Below are positions 1 through 5,621 of a DNA stretch of 6,488 nucleotides, one piece after another. The stretch's first letter is position 1; each line of letters opens with the position of its first letter. The notes beneath the pieces are model-generated. The model made no database searches. It had not been told where the DNA came from and saw only the letters and a program-made list of their open reading frames with translations. This DNA comes from Bdellovibrionales bacterium. Lineage in GTDB: Bacteria; Bdellovibrionota; UBA1018. The DNA is taken from positions 1 to 6,488 of the forward strand of contig JAGWZD010000119.1 in NCBI GenBank assembly GCA_018968995.1, written 5' to 3'. The translations under genes were made by a program, and so were the position numbers.

Positions 1-337
1 TAGTTTTACGGCGGTGTTCAAGAGCGGAGAGGACACAGATCGGTCCAAGTGCGCTGCCCCCAATTCCTAAAAACAAGACATCGGTGATATTTTTTTGAGT
101 GCACAGATCAGCAGCTAAAATCTTTGAAGCTTTGAGCTGAGAGAGCTCGTCTTTGGTCGGAGCAGCGTAAAACCCTACTTGGTCACTTAAAAAAAGCCCG
201 CATAGGTGATCCCAGGCCTCATTCGATGTTCGCGATAGGGCCGTCATGGGACCCGGTTTTGTTGGGCTAGAAGCTAGTCCTGTCCAATCCAGTCGGACGG
301 GCGAGCTTCCTAGGCGGGTGGCTGTGGCTTGACTCAT
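1..337 (-). CDS. pgi: Glucose-6-phosphate isomerase, N-terminal part (cut by window edge)
   Basis: Reading leftwards from an ATG at 337, the frame stays open for 112 codons to the window edge. Residues 91-99 read GIGGSALGP, which is the N-terminal sugar-phosphate-binding (SIS-type) glycine/serine loop of phosphoglucose isomerases, preceded by a hydrophobic strand (DVLFL). The family interconverts glucose 6-phosphate and fructose 6-phosphate in the cytoplasm. The loop comes about 90 residues in, which suits the shorter bacterial Pgi forms rather than the ~550-residue enterobacterial type. The ATG is preceded by AAAGGAA with a 5-nt spacer, so the start is well supported. The gene lies 16 nt after the stop of an acyl-CoA dehydrogenase and is probably its operon partner. 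The active-site Glu, His and Lys of the rest of the enzyme are outside the window. Identification rests on the loop and overall N-terminal pattern, so another SIS-domain sugar isomerase is a less likely alternative. Confidence 0.85.
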   Translation of the reverse strand, partial: MSQATATRLGSSPVRLDWTGLASSPTKPGPMTALSRTSNEAWDHLCGLFLSDQVGFYAAPTKDELSQLKASKILAADLCTQKNITDVLFLGIGGSALGPICVLSALEHRRKT

Positions 338-353
338 ATGACTTCCTTTCAGA

Positions 354-1499
354 CTAAAATTCGCGACTTCGGAGCGCTTCTCTTCCGATGATAATCCGTT
401 GAATCTGGTTGGTGCCTTCTACAATCTGAAGCACCTTCGCCTCTCGCATAAAGCGCTCTACTGGAAAGTCCTGGGTGTAGCCGGATCCTCCAAGAATTTG
501 GACAGCATTCGTGGTTACGGACATTGCCATGTCTGTGGCGAACATCTTGGCTTTTGCGGCCTCTGTCGTAAACGGCTGATGATTGTCTCGAAGCCAGGCT
601 GCTCGTTGAACTAAGAGGCGAGCGGCGTCTAATTGGGTGGACATGTCGGCCATCATGAATTGAATTCCCTGCTGTTCTCCGATGGGCTTACCGAACTGAT
701 ATCTTTCTCGAGCGTGATTCGCGGCAACTTCTAGAGCCGCTGCCGCCAGTCCGATTCCCACTGCAGCAATGGTGATTCGACCGCTATCGAGCGCGGAGAG
801 AGCAATTTTAAACCCTTCTCCTTCGGTACCGACCATGTTTTTTACGGGGATTCTGACATCGCTGAGAACCACTTCCATCGTGTGCGAGATGTGCAGACCC
901 ATTTTTCTTTCTCGCTTCCCCATACTGATGCCAGGGGCGGATCTTGGAACGATAAAGGCCGAAATGCCACGTGGTCCGGCGCCACCTGTGCGGGCCATTA
1001 AAATCATCACCTCGGCGCTATCGGCTTGAGTGGTCCATAGCTTGGTTCCGTTGATGACGTAGTGATCCCCTTCAAGTCGCGCGGTCGTAAGTAGTGCGCC
1101 TGCGTCCGATCCGGAGGCGGCCTCAGATAGACTAAAAGCGCCAATCGCTGATCCTGAGGCCAGTGGAGGAATATAGTGTTTTTTCTGTTCTTCGGTACCA
1201 AAGCTCGAAAGAATAATCTGAGGTAGTCCTGTGACTGCGACGCTAATGGCATAAGCGGCGCTTACTTTTGCTAGCTCCTCAATTGCCACAATGTAGTCCT
1301 GGTATCCAAGACCAGCCCCGCCGTATTCTTCGGGGACAGGAATTCCGGTAAGACCTAGGGTGCCCAGCTCCTGAATGTATTCGGTACGGAAAAGACCATC
1401 TCGCTCATCTTGTTCAACAGTCGAAGCGATCGTTTTTTGAGCGAATTTTCGAGTGAGGTTTCGAAGTTCGGTTTGAACTGCAGAGGCTTCAAAGTTCAT
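354..1499 (-). CDS. Acyl-CoA dehydrogenase, short-chain/butyryl-CoA type
   Basis: This is a full-length FAD-dependent acyl-CoA dehydrogenase (381 residues from the ATG at 1499). The family oxidises acyl-CoA to trans-2-enoyl-CoA and passes electrons to electron-transfer flavoprotein. Visible marks are the helical N-terminal domain, the FAD/substrate signature FSLSEAASGSD (about residues 122-132), QILGGSGYTQ (about 334-343), and IVEGTNQIQR, whose Glu361 sits at the catalytic-base position of short- and medium-chain enzymes. At the alternative base position it has Gly (DSGRITIA), as in SCAD-type enzymes. Exact chain length cannot be fixed from sequence; butyryl/short-chain or branched short-chain substrates are the best guess. 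Start choice: a GTG at 1508 overlaps the upstream stop by 4 nt, but the ATG at 1499 has GGGGTGA five bases upstream and is preferred. Its neighbours are a paralogue upstream and pgi downstream. Confidence 0.93.
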   Translation of the reverse strand: MNFEASAVQTELRNLTRKFAQKTIASTVEQDERDGLFRTEYIQELGTLGLTGIPVPEEYGGAGLGYQDYIVAIEELAKVSAAYAISVAVTGLPQIILSSFGTEEQKKHYIPPLASGSAIGAFSLSEAASGSDAGALLTTARLEGDHYVINGTKLWTTQADSAEVMILMARTGGAGPRGISAFIVPRSAPGISMGKRERKMGLHISHTMEVVLSDVRIPVKNMVGTEGEGFKIALSALDSGRITIAAVGIGLAAAALEVAANHARERYQFGKPIGEQQGIQFMMADMSTQLDAARLLVQRAAWLRDNHQPFTTEAAKAKMFATDMAMSVTTNAVQILGGSGYTQDFPVERFMREAKVLQIVEGTNQIQRIIIGREALRSREF

Positions 1500-1504
1500 T
1501 TCGG

Positions 1505-1511
1505 TCACCCC
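1505..1511 (-). promoter_or_regulatory. Shine-Dalgarno that contains the upstream stop codon
   Basis: On the minus strand GGGGTGA lies five bases before the ATG at 1499. Its last three bases are the TGA stop of the upstream dehydrogenase, and an alternative GTG start lies within it. The arrangement favours the ATG as start and implies that translation of the second dehydrogenase is coupled to termination on the first. The sequence match is direct; coupling is inferred. Confidence 0.6.
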
Positions 1512-2677
1512 AAAGAAGCTTCGCCTAAGATTTGGCGGGCGATGATGAGTCGAAGGATCTCGTTGGTTCCTGCCCCGATTTCAATAAGCTTGGCGTCTCG
1601 CATGTATCGCTCTACTGGAAATTCCCGAATATATCCGTAGCCCCCTAAAATCTGGATGCACTCGAGAGCGACCTTGGTAGCCATTTGTGCGCTGGTTAGC
1701 TTTGCTTTTGCTGCCATCGCGGAGGCCTCTTTTCCTTCAAGCTTGCCCTCGTCCCAGAGTTTGGCGCACTGGTAGGTTAGGGCTCGGCAGGCATCATACC
1801 AGGCCGATGACTCGGCAACTCTTTCCTGGATCACGCCCAAAGAAGCAATCGGTTTACCGAACTGTTTTCGATCGCGAGCGTAAGTGACGGCAGCATCAAT
1901 GGCAGCACGGGCGATACCAAGTGAGATTCCTGCGATTGTGATTCTTTCTAAGTCCAGGTTTCGCATCATCATTTTGAGGCTATCGCCCTCGTTACCGACC
2001 CGCTGACTGGAGTCGATCAGACAATTCTCAAAAATCAGCTCACTCGTGGGAGACGCTCGCATGCCCATTTTTGAAAATTTCTTACCGGTAGAGAACCCCT
2101 TCATCGATCTGTCGATCAGAAAAGTAGAGATATCTTTCTTGCCCTCACCGGTTTTTGCGTAGCAATAAAAGACCTCGCCAACCGGGCCATTGGTAATAAA
2201 GGTTTTGCTTCCGTTTAAAGTATAACTTTTGCCATCTGCTGATCGAACTGCCCGAGTGCGCATGGCTAGCGCATCGGAGCCTGAGCCGGGTTCGGTCATT
2301 CCCATTCCTCCGAGCCATTCGCCGGAGATCAGTTTGGGGAGGTATTTTTTCTTTTGTTCCGGGCTCGCATTTAATGCGACCTGATTCACGCAAAGGATCG
2401 AATGGGCCAGGAAGGAGAGCGCCGTAGACGCGTCGACTGCCGCGACTTCCTCAAAGGCGATGGTGGCTGCTGTGGCGCCTAAACCCGCTCCGCCATCAGA
2501 TTCGGGCACAGTGATCCCGAGCAGTCCGAGGCTTCCAAGGATGTGAAAAGCTTCGCGATTAAAGCCTTCTTCTTCGTCGAGTTTTTCAATCTTTTGAGCC
2601 AAGTGATCGCGGGCAAATTGACGCACCGTGTCTTGAAGCAATTTTTCTTCTTCCGAGAAGCCCGAAAAAAAAGACAT
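1505..2677 (-). CDS. Acyl-CoA dehydrogenase, isovaleryl-CoA dehydrogenase type
   Basis: This is a 390-residue acyl-CoA dehydrogenase read leftwards. The signature GMTEPGSGSD lies at about residues 126-135, QILGGYGYIREFPVER at 342-357, and IGAGTNEI at 367-374. The residue matching the usual C-terminal catalytic Glu is Ala369. Instead, Glu244 lies in NLDLERITIAG, the helix position used as catalytic base in isovaleryl-CoA dehydrogenase and LCAD. This swap is a known hallmark of those subfamilies, so the likely reaction is isovaleryl-CoA to 3-methylcrotonyl-CoA in leucine breakdown, or a related branched or long acyl-CoA. The frame is open to 2764, but the ATG at 2677 is preferred: it starts the conserved FSEEEKLLQDTVRQF helix and has AAAGGAG ten bases upstream. 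No carboxylase or hydratase of the leucine pathway lies in view. It is the first gene of the apparent three-gene operon. Confidence 0.92.
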   Translation of the reverse strand: MSFFSGFSEEEKLLQDTVRQFARDHLAQKIEKLDEEEGFNREAFHILGSLGLLGITVPESDGGAGLGATAATIAFEEVAAVDASTALSFLAHSILCVNQVALNASPEQKKKYLPKLISGEWLGGMGMTEPGSGSDALAMRTRAVRSADGKSYTLNGSKTFITNGPVGEVFYCYAKTGEGKKDISTFLIDRSMKGFSTGKKFSKMGMRASPTSELIFENCLIDSSQRVGNEGDSLKMMMRNLDLERITIAGISLGIARAAIDAAVTYARDRKQFGKPIASLGVIQERVAESSAWYDACRALTYQCAKLWDEGKLEGKEASAMAAKAKLTSAQMATKVALECIQILGGYGYIREFPVERYMRDAKLIEIGAGTNEILRLIIARQILGEASLG

Positions 2678-2680
2678 AGG

Positions 2681-2694
2681 GGAGCGACTCCTTT
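2681..2694 (-). promoter_or_regulatory. Ribosome binding site in a small hairpin before the first dehydrogenase
   Basis: On the minus strand AAAGGAG (2694-2688) is the Shine-Dalgarno for the ATG at 2677, with a 10-nt spacer. Its GGAG can pair with CTCC three bases later (GGAG-TCG-CTCC), a 4-bp GC-rich stem with a 3-nt loop. The site supports the chosen start. Any effect of the stem on translation is speculative. Confidence 0.5.
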
Positions 2695-2703
2695 GATTTT
2701 TAT

Positions 2704-4719
2704 TTGACGCATGTAATACTTGATCGCGTGTTGGGGATACAGAGAAATCAACCAGTCGGCTCACCTCTTCGAATAGTGGTGAATTATTGGGAATTCCGTC
2801 CGACTGTCTTAGTCGAGCGTTTAGATCAGCTCATCCAAAGAGGGGTGAGCGAAATTGTCAGTTTTGTACCCTGGCAGGCAGTGGAAGCCGATATTTCTCA
2901 TCTTTTATCGAAATTTTTGCAGGCGGCGGCGGATCGGAATATTTCGGTAAGTCTGGTGGTGTCGCCAGAGCTGGCTATCGCTTACCCGAACTCGGGTATC
3001 CCCCGAGACGTTTTGCAAAAGCCCGAATGCTTGGCTCTCGACGCTGATGGTCAACCGCTTGTGGTGATCTCGGCCCCGAACTCCCATGCATTACCTTCGA
3101 TTCTTTCCGCGGAGTTCCTGAAGCGCCACCAGTCCTATTTGCAGCGGGTTGATCATTATTTGCACGATGCTGTGAAGCGCGGAGGAGCGCACGTCCTTCA
3201 TCGTGTACGCCTGATTCTGACTGGAAGCTTTTGGAAGTACTATCGCACTCCGAGGCACAGTGTTTTTTCTGCGTTCGATGGGCCCTCGGGCGAGTTTACT
3301 CCAGCGTCTCTGATTCAGCTTCGTAATCGAATCGAACAACGCTTTTCAGAGCAAGAGTTCTGCGAGCCAACAGCGGCATCTTCCAATCGGTGGAAGACTA
3401 AATCGATGGAGGAAATCAATCGTCGTTGGTTTATGCAGCAGAGTGAAGAGCAGTTTCGCTCTCGCGCGGCGCAGTTTTTTAATCGCAAATCGCTTTCTGT
3501 GTCTCTGGAGCAAGTTGAGCTTTACACGCCCGAAGTGGATCCGTCTTTTCATTACTCCCGCACAATGTCACTGATATCGGGGGCAAAGGCGGATTTTTCA
3601 AGGTTAGCCGATTTGGTTGATGAGGCAGGACAAAGGCATTCGCAGGTCTCTGGGGATGCGGTGGGCTCATGGCTTCACTGGAGTGGTTCGGGAGCGTTTG
3701 CTTCGCTTTCAACGCAAGAAAGACAATTTTTGATTCTGAAAAGCCTTTTGTTGTTGGGCGCTCAATCTGGCGGCGTGCTGATTGATGCTGAAGAGTGGTT
3801 CTCTCTATCCGAGTCGTTCCGAAGAAGAACTGAGACACTGGCGCGGTCCTTAGCTCAGGGCGAGTATCGGCTCCGGCAGCGGGCCTGCTACTGGAATTCC
3901 CATCTTTGGAGTTCGGGGGGCAATCTGTGGAGCGAGCTCAGTGGACGTTTAGGTTCGCTCTCGCAAATGATTGCCTCGGATCAGTACCTTCAGTCCGAGG
4001 CCGCAGGGGAAATAGACCTGTTGCTGGTTGATCCAACAGTGATTTTTACGGGTCTACAGCTTACTCGTATCTTATCTTGGACAAGGGCGGGGAGAGTTAC
4101 CGCAATTCCACGGTCGTTATTGTACACCGAAAAGGCCCGGCACGAATTGCAGAGAATCTTGAGTGGCGATCTTCGAACGGAGCGTTTGGACCTGCATGTG
4201 GGCTTACCTTTTGAGTTGCATGTTATGGGGCAGGGTAAGCTAGTAGTCTACGATGCTCATGCCTTGGAAAAATCAGATTCGCCTGAGGTTGCGAGGCAGT
4301 TCATCCAGGCGCTGATGGGTTTGGCGGAAATTAGGAATCCTTGCGCTATGAGCGATGAGCGTCTTCAGGTCATCGGCTTGGAGCGTCAGAGTGGTGGTCG
4401 TGGAATTTTTATTCTAAATCCTTATCAAAAAGTTTTAGCCTCTGAGTTAGTTTTTTCGAACGAGGTAGTGATTGAAGATCTTGCGCACCAGCTTGAAGGT
4501 GCATCCCTAGATGACCGAGAAGACTTTAAGGCTCAGCGGTTTCACTTGGAGATACCGCCTTGTGGAGTGCTTCCATTGCAGGTGATGGATGCGCGTTGGA
4601 AAAGCGATTTAGAGCAGCGCGAGGCTTCGCGTCGTCCAGAGTTGCCGTCTGGTTTTGCCGATGGTTCTAATGCAGAAGAATTTTTGAGTGATGCACCAGG
4701 GAGTAGGCCATGGAATTAA
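2704..4719 (+). CDS. GH42/GH35-like beta-galactosidase-fold protein, catalytic residues apparently missing
   Basis: The open frame of 671 codons has the length and layout of a GH42 beta-galactosidase; residues are numbered from the TTG at 2704. A TIM barrel spans about 23-385: RIVVNYWEFRP (23-33), VPWQAVE (55-61), and VVSPELAIAYPNSGIP (85-100), which resembles the GH35 strand ending in GPY..CAEW..GGLP. A Rossmann-like middle domain follows at about 437-545 (IDLLLVDP, KLVVYDAHALE), then a beta-sandwich at 553-628 ending in FHLEIPPCGVLPLQV, a typical clan-A C-terminal pattern, and a polar tail. Where active enzymes have an Asn-Glu acid/base, this protein reads LILTGSFWKYY (170-180). The segment that should carry the nucleophile reads GSWLHWSGSG (321-330), without Glu. 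It may therefore be a non-catalytic carbohydrate binder or a divergent enzyme. No signal peptide or membrane segment is seen, so it is probably cytoplasmic. The start is unsettled: TTG 2704, GTG 2728, TTG 2731 and GTG 2776 all lack a clear ribosome site. The gene is certain, the fold likely, the function unknown. Confidence 0.8.
   Translation: MTHVILDRVLGIQRNQPVGSPLRIVVNYWEFRPTVLVERLDQLIQRGVSEIVSFVPWQAVEADISHLLSKFLQAAADRNISVSLVVSPELAIAYPNSGIPRDVLQKPECLALDADGQPLVVISAPNSHALPSILSAEFLKRHQSYLQRVDHYLHDAVKRGGAHVLHRVRLILTGSFWKYYRTPRHSVFSAFDGPSGEFTPASLIQLRNRIEQRFSEQEFCEPTAASSNRWKTKSMEEINRRWFMQQSEEQFRSRAAQFFNRKSLSVSLEQVELYTPEVDPSFHYSRTMSLISGAKADFSRLADLVDEAGQRHSQVSGDAVGSWLHWSGSGAFASLSTQERQFLILKSLLLLGAQSGGVLIDAEEWFSLSESFRRRTETLARSLAQGEYRLRQRACYWNSHLWSSGGNLWSELSGRLGSLSQMIASDQYLQSEAAGEIDLLLVDPTVIFTGLQLTRILSWTRAGRVTAIPRSLLYTEKARHELQRILSGDLRTERLDLHVGLPFELHVMGQGKLVVYDAHALEKSDSPEVARQFIQALMGLAEIRNPCAMSDERLQVIGLERQSGGRGIFILNPYQKVLASELVFSNEVVIEDLAHQLEGASLDDREDFKAQRFHLEIPPCGVLPLQVMDARWKSDLEQREASRRPELPSGFADGSNAEEFLSDAPGSRPWN
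4699..4703 (+). promoter_or_regulatory. Ribosome binding site inside the end of the glycosidase-like gene
   Basis: GGGAG sits six bases before the ATG at 4710, inside the last codons of the upstream gene. It fixes the start of the following gene and supports a shared transcript. Confidence 0.6.
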
Positions 4720-5534
4720 ATCAGGACTGGAGAAAGCTTCAGTCGACTTTCTTTCCGTCGATAGCCCCAACGAGAAAAGGCGCAGCATCATCTCCAGCTG
4801 GGGCGGTGTACTGCATCCACGATCAGGATATCGTGACGCTTTTGTTTGCTGAAGGGGAGGACCTATCGGATTGGACGGGTGCCTCATTAGCCGATGTGCG
4901 TTCGCAGTTTTCCAACAGAGTGGTTTTAGAGTTTGAACGGAAGGCGCTTGAGGCGAGCCTGCTTTCGAGTGTCGCACAGCCTCACCTAGAAGCGCAGATT
5001 GCCCAGTGGCGAGAAGATGCACAAGCAAAACTAGTGGCGACGGCCGCTGGCCACTCGGTGATGCTATCGCCCAGCCGCAAGGATCAGGCCTTTTTGGATC
5101 AATGGTTCATCACTAAGAAAAATTTTCTATTGGAGTCTTTGAATGGGTCGTGGTGGGCGCGAGTGCTTCCCTCGGCTTTCGGTATTTTTCTTCGCTTTGA
5201 AGGGCTCTCTGGTGGTAGCGCGGGATCATCCACCAAAGAGTTTTTGCTCATTTATCGCAAAGGTCAGCTCGAACAGTTCGGTGTTCCGGATTTAGGCTTT
5301 ATTGGATCGGACCGCAGAAAAGACCCCGAGGAAGTCTGTAAGTATCTGGCCGACCGTTGTATGGTTCCCGTTCAGGCGGTTTTGCTTCGCGAAGAAGATT
5401 GGCTGAAGTGGGCATCGGAGAAGAACCCTTGGAGCGAAATCGCTTGGGCGGTGCAGTCCAGCCGGGTACAGTTAGTGCCATTTCGCTGGAGCGTGGTGTC
5501 CTTGATCGCATCACGAGGCCTCTTAGGCCTTTGA
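4710..5534 (+). CDS. Conserved-looking hypothetical protein, tryptophan-rich, partner of the GH-like gene
   Basis: I do not recognise this 274-residue protein. The ATG at 4710 overlaps the preceding gene by 10 nt and has GGGAG six bases upstream, so the two are very likely co-transcribed and perhaps translationally coupled. The protein has 11 tryptophans (about 4%), including a WW pair at 148-149 and a cluster at 231, 234, 241, 246 and 260, plus three cysteines (35, 210, 217) without a metal-site spacing. Residues 60-115 look helical and charged. Residues about 155-195 (GIFLRFEGL, KEFLLIYRKGQLEQFGVP) alternate like beta strands. No signal peptide, membrane helix or catalytic motif is visible, so it is probably soluble and cytoplasmic. 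Because of its position I infer a role together with the GH-like protein, for example as a partner subunit, but nothing in the sequence names that role. Confidence 0.8.
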   Translation: MELNQDWRKLQSTFFPSIAPTRKGAASSPAGAVYCIHDQDIVTLLFAEGEDLSDWTGASLADVRSQFSNRVVLEFERKALEASLLSSVAQPHLEAQIAQWREDAQAKLVATAAGHSVMLSPSRKDQAFLDQWFITKKNFLLESLNGSWWARVLPSAFGIFLRFEGLSGGSAGSSTKEFLLIYRKGQLEQFGVPDLGFIGSDRRKDPEEVCKYLADRCMVPVQAVLLREEDWLKWASEKNPWSEIAWAVQSSRVQLVPFRWSVVSLIASRGLLGL

Positions 5535-5597
5535 TAAGTAGCTGTTTTTACAAGGTTCATTGAGTCTTGATCAATCCTCCTAAAAGAGTTAAGACAC

Positions 5598-5616
5598 TCC
5601 GCATTAAATAGGCGGA
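5598..5616 (+). promoter_or_regulatory. Hairpin containing the probable rlmN ribosome binding site
   Basis: TCCGC (5598-5602) and GCGGA (5612-5616) form a perfect 5-bp stem around a 9-nt A/T-rich loop. The downstream arm GGCGGA is the only Shine-Dalgarno-like sequence before the ATG at 5622, ending five bases from it. Folding would hide it. No T-run follows, so it is not an intrinsic terminator. The rest of the 87-nt gap from 5535 holds no convincing promoter. Confidence 0.4.
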
Positions 5617-5621
5617 ATCTC

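Noticed and set aside
399..614. Plus-strand open frame opposite the short-chain dehydrogenase (with others at 769-1029, 1410-1640 and 1687-1887)
   Set aside because: Each lies antisense to a strongly conserved dehydrogenase, lacks a ribosome site, and encodes no recognisable or domain-like protein.
2712..2717. TGTAAT as a -10 box for the GH-like gene
   Set aside because: It matches five of six consensus bases, but no acceptable -35 lies 16-18 nt upstream. Minus-strand candidates in the same region are equally weak.
2678..2764. N-terminal extension of the isovaleryl-type dehydrogenase to 2764
   Set aside because: The extra 29 residues look unlike the family, and the ATG at 2677 has a proper ribosome site and starts the conserved N-terminal helix.
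4609..5028. 139-codon minus-strand open frame across the junction of the GH-like and hypothetical genes
   Set aside because: It is antisense to two frames joined by a good ribosome site, and its own sequence shows no domain pattern.
5515..5531. AGGCC-TCTTA-GGCCT hairpin at the end of the hypothetical gene as a terminator
   Set aside because: The 5-bp stem lies inside the coding region, and the only T-run (5545-5549) starts 14 bases later, so it does not fit an intrinsic terminator.
5567..5574. TTGATCAA palindrome upstream of rlmN as an operator
   Set aside because: An 8-bp palindrome occurs by chance often, and no second copy or clear promoter is next to it.
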